64,000 nucleotides of DNA, taken from Kumtagia sp963829135. Its GTDB lineage: Bacteria > Pseudomonadota > Alphaproteobacteria > Rhizobiales > Rhizobiaceae. Below, one piece after another: positions 26,128 through 35,588 of this stretch. The notes under the pieces were generated by a model that saw nothing but the letters and a program-made list of their open reading frames with translations, did no database searches and was not told where the DNA came from. Position numbers and translations under genes: made by a program. Location of the stretch: NCBI GenBank assembly GCA_963829135.1, contig CAWHHO010000004.1, forward strand, positions 248,001-312,000. Direction: 5' to 3'. Numbering within the stretch: position 1 is the first letter of the stretch; each line of letters starts with the position of its first letter.

Positions 26128-27638
26128 GCCACTGCCTGCGCCGCATGGCTGCCCGAAAGTGCTGCCATTGGGATCCCAGGTCCCGGATGGACCGCGCCGC
26201 CCGCCAGATAGAGGCCGCGAATCGGTGTGCGTGCGCCCGGCCTCTGAAACGACGCTGCCCAGCCGTGCGACGCCCTCCCGTAAAGGGCTCCGCCCGATCC
26301 AGGAAACAACGTTGCGAAGCCCGTGGGCGTGGTCACCACGCGCTGCCCCTTCGGCACCGAAAGGTTCAGTCCGGCGCGGGCCAGGCGCTCCATCACCCGT
26401 TTTTCGCATGATGCGACCTCCGTCTCGCTCAAAGGTTTTTCCAGTGCCGGCGCGTTGACCAGCAACAGAAGCCGCTCCTCGCCGCTCGGCGCATCGCCTC
26501 CGGCTGACGCGTTGCGGTCCTGCGCGCACACATAGATCGTCGGATCGTCGGGGAGGCGGCCTCGATCCAAAATATCAGCGAACTCGCGCCGGTAGTCCTG
26601 GGAGAAGAAAACCGTATGCCGCGACAGCTGAAAGCCGTCGACTCTGCCTTTCAATGACCAGGTCAGCGCTGACAATGATCGCTGCTTCGGCGTCCAGGGA
26701 GGTGCTGCCGGACGCACCTCGTCGCCGAGCAGTCCCGTAAACAGCGCTGCAGGATCCCCGTTGAAAACCACCGCATCGGCCTCGATGATCTCGCCAGATC
26801 CCAGCCGCACACCGGTCGCGGCACCATCTTTGACCAATATCTCCGCGACATCGCTGCCGTGCGAGAATGTGACACCACGATCCCTTGCCAGCCGCTCCAG
26901 CGCCTCGGCGATGCGTATCATGCCTCCATGTACAAGCCATACGCCAGTCTGCTCGACATGCGCGATCAGCATCAGCGGGCCGGGCGCTTCGAACGGCGAT
27001 GAGCCGCAATAAGTAGCATATCGCCCGAAGAGCTGGCGCAGGCGAGGATCGCGGAAATAGCCCTCGATGACTTTCGAGAGCGCCGTGAACGGCTTGATCC
27101 GCGCCAACGCGACCAAACCGCTCAGCCCGGCGTCGCGCGCAAGGCCGATCGGGCTGGGTGAAGGGTTTTCGATAAAGGAAGCATTCAACGACTGAAACAC
27201 TTCTTCCGTGCGCTGGCAGAACGCGAGATAGCCCTTCGCCTCCTTCGCGCCGGCCAGTCTGCCAACGGCATCGGCCGATGTCATCCGATCGGCGTGAAGG
27301 TCGAAGGTGGAGCCGTCAGTCCAGGCGTGCCGCGCAAGAATGTCGGCGCGAGTGAGCTGCAGGGTGTCGTCGAGACGGACACCCGCCGATGCGAAGATCG
27401 CCTCGAACACCCACCGCATCGTGAAAACGGTTGGACCGGAATCGACACCGTGTCCGCCGATTTCCACTTCGCGCAACTTGCCGCCTGACACAGCATTCTT
27501 CTCGACCAGCCGGACGGAATACCCGCGCACGGCCAGCAGCAGGGCCGAGACGAGCCCGCCCATACCGGCGCCGACGACGACCACCCGGCGCTGGGATCGG
27601 GGCGGCGATGTGGCCTCGATGTCAACTTTTGTAAACAT
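26037..27638 (-). CDS. crtD: Methoxyneurosporene (hydroxyneurosporene) dehydrogenase
   Basis: A 533-residue CrtI-type FAD desaturase. The N-terminal fold is VVVGAGMGGLVSALLLAVRG and the C-terminal FAD segment is GLYLAGGAVHPGPGIPMAAL. Divergence from crtE and linkage to crtC identify it as CrtD, which desaturates at C-3,4 of the hydrated carotenoid. The last 25-30 residues (from about FHTTAMPGG) are read through the beginning of crtC in another frame and look like shadow sequence, so the natural stop may have been displaced by a small indel. Confidence 0.92.
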   Translation of the reverse strand: MFTKVDIEATSPPRSQRRVVVVGAGMGGLVSALLLAVRGYSVRLVEKNAVSGGKLREVEIGGHGVDSGPTVFTMRWVFEAIFASAGVRLDDTLQLTRADILARHAWTDGSTFDLHADRMTSADAVGRLAGAKEAKGYLAFCQRTEEVFQSLNASFIENPSPSPIGLARDAGLSGLVALARIKPFTALSKVIEGYFRDPRLRQLFGRYATYCGSSPFEAPGPLMLIAHVEQTGVWLVHGGMIRIAEALERLARDRGVTFSHGSDVAEILVKDGAATGVRLGSGEIIEADAVVFNGDPAALFTGLLGDEVRPAAPPWTPKQRSLSALTWSLKGRVDGFQLSRHTVFFSQDYRREFADILDRGRLPDDPTIYVCAQDRNASAGGDAPSGEERLLLLVNAPALEKPLSETEVASCEKRVMERLARAGLNLSVPKGQRVVTTPTGFATLFPGSGGALYGRASHGWAASFQRPGARTPIRGLYLAGGAVHPGPGIPMAALSGSHAAQAVAMDFASTASFHTTAMPGGTSTRSAKTGTMH

Positions 27639-27645
27639 ATGCTTG

Positions 27646-27663
27646 TGTCAATTATCATTTACA
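27646..27663. promoter_or_regulatory. PpsR/CrtJ box between crtD and crtE
   Basis: TGTCAATTATCATTTACA is a perfect TGT-N12-ACA, 8 bases upstream of the crtD start on the minus strand and 140 bases upstream of crtE. A weaker TGTAAA half-site lies at 27630-27635. Confidence 0.7.
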
Positions 27664-27802
27664 TGCATTCTCGTCCACAGGCGCTTCTCTGTATGACCGG
27701 GATTGGTCACAGCAAGAAGGGAAGCGTGGAGACAAGGCCGTCGAAGGATCTGTGCATACAGGCCGGGCGCGGCGCGGCGGACCAAAGGTGGAGGTGCCGG
27801 CA

Positions 27803-28681
27803 ATGTCGGGCGAGGATATTCTCTACAGGATCGAGGATGCGCTACAGCGGAGTTTGAGCCGGGCGACAGGGCCTTCCGCTCCGCCCCGGCTGGCTGCTGC
27901 CTTTGCGCATTCCGTTTTTCCCGCGGGACAGCGCATACGGCCCCGGCTCACACTCTCGGTCGCGCTTGCATGCGGCGACGACCAGCCGATCCTGTCAAAC
28001 GCGGCTGCCGCGGCAATCGAACTCCTGCACTGCGCCTCGCTCGTGCACGATGACATGCCGTGTTTCGACAATGCTGGCACCCGGCGCGGCAAGCCATCGG
28101 TACATGCTGCCTTCGGTGAGCCGTTGGCGCTGCTCGCCGGTGACGGCCTGATTGTTCTGGCATTCGAATTTGTGGCGCTGGCGGCAGTTGCAGATCCTCT
28201 GCGCTCCGCGAGCCTGTCGCTGATCATTGCCCGCTCCGTGGGTATGCCGCACGGAATCGTGGCGGGGCAGGGCTGGGAAAGCGAAACCGATGCCGATCTC
28301 GTTCTTTACCAACGCGCCAAGACAGGTTCGCTGTTTGCCGGTGCCGCGATGGCGGGAGCTGCCGCGGCGGGCCATATGGCCGAACCATGGGCCACGCTCG
28401 GATACCGGCTGGGGGAAGCGTTTCAGGTTGCCGACGACATTCGCGACGTGATGTGCACCGCGACGGACCTGGGCAAGCCGGTCGGCCAGGACGAGGCGCT
28501 CGGCCGTCCTAACGCTGTTCACGAGCTGGGCGTGCGCGGCGCGGCGCGTAAACTGATGGTGTTGGTGGAGGAAGCCGCAGAGTCCGTGCCGGACTGTATC
28601 GGCGCGACGGCGCTTAAGGCGCAGATCCGCGCTCAGGCAAGCCGTTTCCTGCCGAAGGAAGCCGCGCAACACGCGGCCTGA
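27803..28681 (+). CDS. crtE: Geranylgeranyl diphosphate synthase
   Basis: A 292-residue polyprenyl synthase. The first Asp-rich motif is HDDMPCFDNAGTRRGKPS (DDxxxxD) and the second is VADDIRDV (DDxxD). It makes the C20 precursor of carotenoids and of the bacteriochlorophyll tail. ATG 27803 follows GGAGG at 9 bases; the upstream-extended frame lacks conserved residues. It starts the crtE-crtF-bchC-bchXYZ-puf direction of transcription. Confidence 0.94.
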   Translation: MSGEDILYRIEDALQRSLSRATGPSAPPRLAAAFAHSVFPAGQRIRPRLTLSVALACGDDQPILSNAAAAAIELLHCASLVHDDMPCFDNAGTRRGKPSVHAAFGEPLALLAGDGLIVLAFEFVALAAVADPLRSASLSLIIARSVGMPHGIVAGQGWESETDADLVLYQRAKTGSLFAGAAMAGAAAAGHMAEPWATLGYRLGEAFQVADDIRDVMCTATDLGKPVGQDEALGRPNAVHELGVRGAARKLMVLVEEAAESVPDCIGATALKAQIRAQASRFLPKEAAQHAA

Positions 28682-28713
28682 GCAAGCTTCTCGGCGAACC
28701 GCTTGGTAAGGAT

Positions 28714-29835
28714 ATGCTATCCGCCTGGCTCGAACGCATACGCGATTTCCGCAACAGGAAAGTGGCCGATCCGGCATTCCGGCGGTGGGCCGGTCGTTTC
28801 CCCTTGACCCGCGGGACTGCACGCCGCGAGGCCAAGGCCCTGTTCGACCTGACTGCCGGCTTCGTCTATTCGCAGGTCCTGTCCGCGTGCGTGCGGATAG
28901 ACCTTTTCGAGATGCTTGCCGCTGGGCCGGCGGATGCCGCCACCATCGCCGCTCGCGCCGATTTGCCCCGACAAGGCATCGACCGTCTGCTGAAAGCGGC
29001 TGCGGCGCTTGACCTTATCGAGGCGCGCGGCCTCGATCGCTATGCGCTCGCGTCCCTTGGCGCAGCGCTGGTTGGCAATGCGGGCGTAAAGGCGATGATC
29101 ATCCATCACGATATACTGTATCGCGACCTGTGTGATCCGTTGGCGCTTCTCGCCGGGCAAAGCAAATCCGAGCTGAGGCGCTATTGGGCATACGCGGGCG
29201 GTGCGCAGGAAAGCCTGGCCAAGTCATACCGGCATGAGGACTACACGGGACTAATGGCGGCCTCGCAGGCCTTCGTCACCGCGGAACTCCTCGACGCCTA
29301 TCCATTTCGCCGGCACAGGCGCCTGCTCGACGTGGGTGGCGGCGACGGCACGTTCCTGATCGCTGCGGGACAGGCATCCGCCAGCATGGAACTCGCGCTG
29401 TTCGATCTCCCGCCGGTTGCCGCAATTGCCCGCCAGCGTCTTTTCGCCGCCGGGCTGGCGGGTCGGGCGAAGGTTTTTGCCGGCAGCTTCTTCCAGGACG
29501 AACTACCGCGCGGTGCCGATCTGGTTACCCTGAATCGCGTCCTGCACGATCACGACGATGCATCGGCGATATCCATTCTCCAGGCAATTCGCAGGGCCAT
29601 GTCCCTGCAGGGAACGCTGCTGGTCGCCGAGCCGATGGCCGGCACACGCGGCGCCAGAGCAAGCGGCGACGCCTATTTCGGCTTTTATCTGCTTGCCATG
29701 GGTCAGGGGCGCCCAAGAACGCTCGAAGAGATCAAGCGGCTGCTTGCCGAAGCCGGATTTGGATATGCGAAGGAGATTTCCACAAGCACGCCGCTGATTG
29801 TGCGGATTGTCACCGCGCGGCCAACTGCGCCTTGA
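28714..29835 (+). CDS. crtF: Hydroxyneurosporene O-methyltransferase
   Basis: A 373-residue SAM-dependent methyltransferase. An N-terminal winged-helix dimerisation region (about 40-110) is followed by the SAM site LLDVGGGDGTFLIAAG and catalytic-region motif LNRVLHDHDDASAISIL. It methylates the tertiary hydroxyl made by CrtC on the way to spirilloxanthin. It follows crtE by 32 bases. Confidence 0.94.
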   Translation: MLSAWLERIRDFRNRKVADPAFRRWAGRFPLTRGTARREAKALFDLTAGFVYSQVLSACVRIDLFEMLAAGPADAATIAARADLPRQGIDRLLKAAAALDLIEARGLDRYALASLGAALVGNAGVKAMIIHHDILYRDLCDPLALLAGQSKSELRRYWAYAGGAQESLAKSYRHEDYTGLMAASQAFVTAELLDAYPFRRHRRLLDVGGGDGTFLIAAGQASASMELALFDLPPVAAIARQRLFAAGLAGRAKVFAGSFFQDELPRGADLVTLNRVLHDHDDASAISILQAIRRAMSLQGTLLVAEPMAGTRGARASGDAYFGFYLLAMGQGRPRTLEEIKRLLAEAGFGYAKEISTSTPLIVRIVTARPTAP

Positions 29836-29868
29836 GGCAATCCTTTCGTCAATCGAGCGCGATAAATA

Positions 29869-29912
29869 TGTATAAGTTAATTGACAATTCGATGTGTAAA
29901 GATATTGTGACA
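29869..29912. promoter_or_regulatory. Tandem PpsR/CrtJ boxes in the bchC promoter, 8 bp apart
   Basis: TGTATAAGTTAATTGACA (29869-29886) and TGTAAAGATATTGTGACA (29895-29912) are both perfect TGT-N12-ACA sites separated by exactly 8 bases. This matches the classic cooperative CrtJ/PpsR arrangement known from the Rhodobacter bchC promoter. They precede the bchCXYZ-puf operon. Confidence 0.85.
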
Positions 29913-29953
29913 CATGCGAGTTGAGGAAGCGCTCTCAAGCAGAGGAGGGTTCG

Positions 29954-30892
29954 GTGAAATCTGATGCGATCGTCATCGAAAGACCCACAGAGCTTTCGCT
30001 TCGAGAACTCGGGCTGAATGACCCAGCTCCGGAAGACGTTGTGGTTGACATCGAGTGGAGCGGCATTTCCACCGGGACCGAAAAGCTGCTTTGGTCGGGC
30101 CGCATGCCACCGTTTCCCGGAATGGGCTACCCACTTGTTCCCGGTTATGAATCCATCGGGCGCGTGGTTGACGCGGGCGCGCAATCCAACCGACGGGTTG
30201 GCGAGCGCGTTTTTGTTCCTGGCGCCAATTGCTACAGCGGCGCCCGCGGGCTTTTCGGCGGCGCATCCTCCCGAGTCGTCGTTTCCGGCGCAAAAGTAGC
30301 ACCGGTTGCCGAGAGCCTTGGCGAACGCGCGATCCTTCTGGCACTTGCCGCCACGGCTTACCATGCCGTGTGCCCCGATACCCGTGAACTTCCGCAGCTT
30401 ATCGTCGGCAATGGTGTTCTGGGTCGGTTGATCGCGCGTATCGTCGTCGCCAGTGGCGGTACGCCGACGGTTTGGGAGACAAACGAGTCGCGTCGCCGCG
30501 GGTCGGAGGGCTATTCGGTCATTCATCCGGATGAAGATGGACGCCGAGACTATAAACTCATCTGCGACGTCAGTGGCGACTGCGACATTCTGGACCGGCT
30601 GGTCACGCATTTGGGTCGCGGCGGCGAAATCAATCTCGCCGGCTTCTACGACCAACGTCTGTCCTTCGCTTTCCCCGCGGCGTTCATGCGCGAAGCTCAG
30701 ATCAGGGTCTCCGCGGAATGGTCACGGACCGACCTCAGCGCAGTTATCGAGATGGTGGACCGCGGCACGCTGTCACTTGATGAGCTGATCACACACACCA
30801 GAGCGCCCAGGCAATTCGACGACGCCTACACCACCGCATTCACCGACCCGAACTGCCTGAAGATGGTCCTCGATTGGAGGCAAGCAGCATGA
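29954..30892 (+). CDS. bchC: Bacteriochlorophyllide a dehydrogenase
   Basis: A 312-residue medium-chain dehydrogenase-like enzyme that oxidises the 3-hydroxyethyl group to 3-acetyl late in bacteriochlorophyll a synthesis. Visible motifs are IEWSGISTGTEKLLWSG, GMGYPLVPGYESIGRVV and a nucleotide-binding region (LIVGNGVLGRLIARIV). GTG 29954 is 5 bases after a GAGGAGGG ribosome binding site and gives the usual N-terminus. The stop overlaps bchX (ATGA). Confidence 0.95.
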   Translation: MKSDAIVIERPTELSLRELGLNDPAPEDVVVDIEWSGISTGTEKLLWSGRMPPFPGMGYPLVPGYESIGRVVDAGAQSNRRVGERVFVPGANCYSGARGLFGGASSRVVVSGAKVAPVAESLGERAILLALAATAYHAVCPDTRELPQLIVGNGVLGRLIARIVVASGGTPTVWETNESRRRGSEGYSVIHPDEDGRRDYKLICDVSGDCDILDRLVTHLGRGGEINLAGFYDQRLSFAFPAAFMREAQIRVSAEWSRTDLSAVIEMVDRGTLSLDELITHTRAPRQFDDAYTTAFTDPNCLKMVLDWRQAA

Positions 30893-31902
30893 ATGCCCAA
30901 ACCAAGATCCCGGAAGGCGGATTGCTTGCGCTGGTAGAGAGCGTCCGCGCCGAAGCCGCGATGGAGCCGGATGCGGTTCATGTGGGTGAGGTAAAGAAGG
31001 AAACGCAGATCATCGCAATATATGGCAAGGGTGGTATCGGCAAATCCTTCACGCTGGCCAATCTCAGCCACATGATGGCGCAGCAGGGCAAGCGCGTCCT
31101 TCTCATCGGCTGCGATCCCAAGAGCGACACAACTTCGCTGCTGTTCGGGGGCCGTGCCTGCCCAACCATCATCGAGACGTCGTCGAAGAAGAAGGCTGCT
31201 GGCGAGGAAGTCGAGATCGGCGATGTATGCTTCAAGCGGGGCGGCGTCTTCGCCATGGAACTCGGCGGCCCCGAGGTCGGCCGCGGCTGCGGTGGGCGGG
31301 GAATCATCCATGGCTTCGAACTCCTCGAAAAGCTTGGCTTTCACGAGTGGGGCTTCGACTATGTGCTGCTCGATTTCCTGGGTGACGTGGTCTGTGGCGG
31401 CTTCGGCCTGCCGATCGCCCGTGACATGTGCCAGAAGGTCATCGTCGTAGGCTCGAACGACCTGCAGTCGCTCTATGTGGCCAACAATGTCTGTTCTGCC
31501 GTCGACTATTTCAGGAAGCTAGGCGGCAATGTCGGCGTCGCCGGCATGGTCATAAACAAGGATGACGGCACCGGCGAGGCCGCCGCTTTCGCAGCCGCGG
31601 TCGGCATCCCGGTCCTGGCCTCGATCCCGGCCCACGACGACATCCGCAAGAAGAGCGCCAACTACCAGATCATTGGCGAGCCTGGGGGCCGCTGGGGCCC
31701 GCTCTTCGAGGAACTGGCGCAGAACGTCTCCGACTCGGGGCCGCAGCGGCCGACACCGCTAACTCAGGATCAGTTGCTGGCGCTTTTCTCCTGCGATCAG
31801 ACCGGCGGCAACGTCGTCCTGGAGCCGGCCAGCCAAGCCGATATGCGCGGGGGGATCATCATCCAGAAACCTTCCCTCGAAGTCGTCTACGACGCAGCAT
31901 GA
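30889..31902 (+). CDS. bchX: Chlorophyllide a reductase iron protein
   Basis: A 337-residue NifH-like ATPase that delivers electrons to BchYZ for reduction of the C7=C8 bond of chlorophyllide a. The P-loop is YGKGGIGKS (45-53), with switch regions GCDPKSDTTS and DFLGDVVCGGFG. Cluster-ligand cysteines are visible in GRGCGGRG and DVVCGGF. It is translationally coupled to bchC and bchY. Confidence 0.97.
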   Translation: MNAQTKIPEGGLLALVESVRAEAAMEPDAVHVGEVKKETQIIAIYGKGGIGKSFTLANLSHMMAQQGKRVLLIGCDPKSDTTSLLFGGRACPTIIETSSKKKAAGEEVEIGDVCFKRGGVFAMELGGPEVGRGCGGRGIIHGFELLEKLGFHEWGFDYVLLDFLGDVVCGGFGLPIARDMCQKVIVVGSNDLQSLYVANNVCSAVDYFRKLGGNVGVAGMVINKDDGTGEAAAFAAAVGIPVLASIPAHDDIRKKSANYQIIGEPGGRWGPLFEELAQNVSDSGPQRPTPLTQDQLLALFSCDQTGGNVVLEPASQADMRGGIIIQKPSLEVVYDAA

Positions 31903-31903
31903 G

Positions 31904-33518
31904 ATGAACCAGCGCGCAACCATCGCCGGCATCCCGGGTGCTTCCACCGAAACGGTGTATGACGCGGCCGCGACAACCCGTATCGACAATCCGGAGCGGC
32001 CGGCGATCGCCGAAGCCGACGAAGCGCCGGCTCTGGTATCGAAGCTTTCCAGCGGCGACGGCTGTCATGGCGGAAAGGCCGAGATGTCGCGCGCCGCATC
32101 CGCTGCCGGCAATGGCGAACTGATGCAGCGGCTGAGGACCGACTATCCGCAGGGGCCGCACGACCAGCCTCAATCGATGTGCCCGGCATTCGGAAGCTTG
32201 CGCGTGGGGCTGCGCATGCGCCGCACGGCGACCGTGCTCTCGGGCTCCGCATGCTGCGTCTACGGCCTGACCTTCACTTCGCACTTCTACGGCGCGAAGC
32301 GCACTGTCGGCTACGTTCCGTTCAACTCTGAAACGCTTGTCACCGGCAAGCTCTACGAGGATATCCGCGAGGCGGTCCACAAGCTGGCCGATCCGGAGCT
32401 CTACGACACTGTCATCGTCACAAATCTGTGCGTGCCGACAGCGTCCGGTGTGCCCCTTCGTGCATTACCCAGGGAGATCAACGGCGTACGCATCATTGGC
32501 ATCGACGTTCCAGGCTTTGGCGTGCCGACGCATGCAGAAGCCAAGGACGTGCTTGCCGGCGCGATGCTGAACTATGCGCGTCTGGAAGCAGCCGCCGGCC
32601 CTGTTCCTGCGCCAACGTCGGGCAAATCCGGCAGGCCGACGATCACCTTGCTTGGCGAGATGTTCCCGGTCGATCCTGTTACCATCGGCCGGATGCTGGA
32701 GCCGCTGGGTCTCGCAGCCGGGCCTGTGGTGCCGACACGTGAATGGCGCGAACTCTACGCGGCGCTCGATTGTGCGGCCGTCGCCGCCATCCATCCCTTC
32801 TACACGGCGTCGATCCGCGAATTCCAGGCGGCTGGCCGTGATGTCGTTGGCTCTGCCCCTGTTGGCGTTGAAGGAACCGCGGATTGGTTTGATTCAATCG
32901 GCGCTGCCTGCGGCATTCCGGTGCGGACCGTCGATGCAGCCAAGGCGCCAGTCCTTGCCGCGACGAAAGCAGCGCTTGAAGGCTCACCGATCACGGCGCG
33001 GATAACGCTTTCGGGTTACGAGGGATCGGAACTGATCGTCGGTCGACTGCTGAAGGAGTCTGGCGCGGATCTGCGCTATGTGGGAACCGCCTGCCCCAAG
33101 ACCAAGTGGAACGAGGGTGATGCGGCCTGGCTTGAGGCTCAGGGTGTGCATGTGGAGTTCCGCGCATCGCTCGAGAAGGACATCGCTGCAGTCGATAGTT
33201 TCGACCCTGATCTCGCCATCGGCACAACACCCGTCGTTCAGCACGCCAAGCAGAAAAGCATCCCCGCACTCTATTTCACCAATCTGATTTCGGCGCGTCC
33301 GCTCATGGGGGCTGCGGGGGCAGGTTCTCTCGCCGCGGTCATCAATGCGGCAGCCGGCAACAAGACACGCTTCGACACAATGACGCGCATTCTTCGAAGG
33401 CGTCGGCAAGGATCACACCGCAGGCGTCTGGCACGACCAAAATCGGCTACCTCAAAAGCCGAAGGCGCAAAAGCCTCTCGTCGCCGCAAAATCCTCCGTG
33501 ACGATGGAGGACTTCTGA
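31904..33518 (+). CDS. bchY: Chlorophyllide a reductase subunit Y (frameshifted near C-terminus)
   Basis: A NifDK-like catalytic subunit of the dark-operative chlorophyllide reductase. It carries cluster-ligand cysteines in QSMCPAFGS, SACCVYGL and TNLCVPTASG. The uncorrected frame runs on to 33586 and over the start of bchZ with an aberrant Arg-rich tail. Skipping one base near 33386-33390 restores FFEGVGKDHTAGVWHDQNRL and a stop at 33516-33518, one base before bchZ ATG, giving 537 residues. That is the expected family arrangement. The shift is either an assembly error or a real lesion. Confidence 0.93.
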
Positions 33519-33519
33519 C

Positions 33520-34964
33520 ATGCTGGTTCTCGATCACGATCGTGCCGGTGGATACTGGGGCTCGGTATATGTGTTTGCCGCCCTGAAGGGCTTGCAGGTC
33601 ATCATCGATGGTCCTGTCGGCTGCGAGAACCTGCCCGTGACATCGGTGCTGCACTACACCGACGCGCTGCCGCCGCATGAACTGCCGATCGTTGTAACCG
33701 GCCTCGCCGAGGAGGAACTCGGCCAAAAGGGTACCGAAGCAGCAATGAAGCGGGCGCATGCCACGCTCGATCCGGACATGCCAAGCGTCGTCGTCACCGG
33801 GTCAATCGCGGAGATGATCGGCGGCGGCGTAACGCCGGAAGGCACGCGCATCATGCGCTTCCTGCCGCGCACCATCGATGAAGACCAATGGCAGAGCGCC
33901 GATCGCGCATTGTCCTGGCTGTGGAAGCAATTCGGACCCAAGAAGGTTCGCAAGGAGAAGCCGAGACCGGAAGGTGCGAGACCGCGCGTCAACATCATCG
34001 GACCCATCTACGGCACCTTCAACATGCCATCTGATCTCGCCGAAATCAGGCGCCTGGTGGAGGGGATCGGCTGTGAGATAAATCTCGTATTTCCGCTCGG
34101 CACCGACATCGCGGATGTGCCCAGGCTCGCTGAAGCGGACGTCAACATCTGCCTTTACAGGGAGTTCGGCCGCAAGCTCTGCGAAGCGCTGGACAAGCCC
34201 TATTTACAGGCACCGATCGGCCTGCATTCGACTACCGCTTTCTTGCGCAAGCTTGCTGAACTTACCGGGCTGGATCCCGAACCGTTCATTGCCCGCGAGA
34301 AGATGACGACGATCAAGCCCCTTTGGGATCTGTGGCGCTCCGTTACGCAGGATTTCTATGCGACCGCCAGTTTCGGCATCGTCGCCAGTGAAACCTATGC
34401 GCGCGGAATTCGCAACTTCCTGGAAACCGACATGGGTTTCCCCTGTGCCTTCGCCTTCGCCCGCCGCGCCGGCGAAAAGACCCACAACGACGAGGTCCGC
34501 AAGGCGATCCATGAAAAGCCACCCCTGATCCTGTTCGGCTCGTTCAACGAGCGCATGTATTCGGCTGAAGCCGGCGGCCGCTCTTCGTATATTCCGGCGT
34601 CTTTCCCAGGCGCGATCATACGCCGCCATACCGGAACACCGTTCATGGGCTACGCCGGCGCCACCTATCTGGTGCAGGAGATCTGCAACGCGCTATTCGA
34701 TGCGCTTTTCCGGATGATCCCCCTGGGGACCGATCTCGACAGGGTCGAGGCGACCCCGTCGCGGCTGCATCACGAACTGCCTTGGGATGAAGAAGCTCTG
34801 GCGATGCTCGACCGCGAGGTCGAAACGCATCCGGTCCTGGTGCGCATCTCCGCGGCAAAGCGGTTGCGCGACCGGTCGAGCAAGGCGCCCGCATGATGGG
34901 CCGGGAGCGGGTCGACGCGGTACACGCAAAACAGCTTCTGGAGGCCGAGCTGCACCCGGCATGA
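33520..34964 (+). CDS. bchZ: Chlorophyllide a reductase subunit Z (C-terminal frameshift)
   Basis: A NifDK-like partner of BchY. It starts MLVLDHDRAGGYWGSVYVF and has cluster-ligand Cys in GPVGCENLP, then the conserved HTGTPFMGYAGATYLVQEICN. The uncorrected frame stops at 34896 (458 residues). If one base is missing from the GG at about 34878, the frame continues as RVEQGARMMGRERVDAVHAKQ to a TGA at 34962-34964. This gives about 481 residues, closer to the family's usual length and C-terminus. If the shift is real, the product is a mildly truncated BchZ ending at 34896. Confidence 0.92.
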
Positions 34965-35000
34965 GGCCGGCCAGCTTGGGGAAATTTGGAGGAAATGAAA

Positions 35001-35237
35001 ATGGCAAACCCGGCCTGCGACAAGCTTCCTTCGGTGGAAGAGCGGCGCCGCTGCGAGCAGCGTCATGCGCGGCTGATGTTCGGCATCGCGTTTCCTCTTT
35101 GCCTCGTCGTCGCTGCGGTCGCGCGGCTGATTCCAAAGTCGAGGCGCGAATTGATAGTGGGCTTCGACGGCCGGCATTCTGTTTTCAGGGAAGCGATGAC
35201 TGCCGCGTCGATGTGCATCCCGTTCGCCTTTCGGTGA
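35001..35237 (+). CDS. pufQ: PufQ-like small membrane protein (candidate)
   Basis: A 78-residue protein from ATG 35001, eight bases after GGAGG; ATG 34995 is too close to the ribosome binding site. The N-terminus is hydrophilic and Cys/Arg-rich. A single membrane helix follows (LMFGIAFPLCLVVAAVARLI), then a tail ending REAMTAASMCIPFAFR. Position between bchZ and pufB, size, one helix and the Phe-rich end match PufQ, which supports bacteriochlorophyll delivery and complex assembly. Sequence similarity to Rhodobacter PufQ is weak, so the name rests mainly on position. Confidence 0.6.
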   Translation: MANPACDKLPSVEERRRCEQRHARLMFGIAFPLCLVVAAVARLIPKSRRELIVGFDGRHSVFREAMTAASMCIPFAFR

Positions 35238-35357
35238 ACCCCGGTTTCCGGACGGTTCGCCGGCCGGAAAATGTCGCGGACCGAAAGCCCGCGACAGGAA
35301 TGGTCGCACGTTTCTCGTGCGGCAATTGGCCGAAAGGCTCAAATGAAGGAGGTAGAA

Positions 35358-35576
35358 ATGGCAGTGAATGATGGGTCCCTATCGGGCCTTTCGGAAGCGG
35401 AAGCCAGAGAATTTCACTCCGTTTTCATGACTAGCTTCCTGGTCTTCGTGGTGGTCGCGATTGTCGCTCATATCCTCGCTTGGATGTGGCGTCCGTGGCT
35501 CCCCGGCCCAGGTGGCTATGCATCGCTCGACGACGGCATCGCCCAAGTCGGCGCTCTCGTGTCCATGCTGACATAG
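35358..35576 (+). CDS. pufB: Light-harvesting 1 beta polypeptide
   Basis: A 72-residue LH1 beta chain. The N-terminal acidic region is GLSEAEAREFHSVFMTSF (His20), followed by a membrane helix with bacteriochlorophyll ligand His38 in VAHILAWMWRPWLPG. It has an AGGAGG ribosome binding site. The C-terminal extension after PWLPG (about 22 residues) is longer than in many LH1 beta chains. It precedes pufA by 12 bases. Confidence 0.96.
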   Translation: MAVNDGSLSGLSEAEAREFHSVFMTSFLVFVVVAIVAHILAWMWRPWLPGPGGYASLDDGIAQVGALVSMLT

Positions 35577-35588
35577 GAGGAAAGCAAG

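Noticed and set aside
25670..26146. ORF in the third frame at the crtC start as a possible natural crtC N-terminus
   Set aside because: Joining it to crtC by one base would place a plausible ATG at 26146, but crtD would then run about 450 bases into crtC without a stop, which is unlikely.
31904..33586. A 560-residue BchY with an extended C-terminus
   Set aside because: The tail after FDTMTR is Arg-rich, overlaps bchZ by 67 bases, and the +1 frame restores a normal BchY end one base before bchZ.
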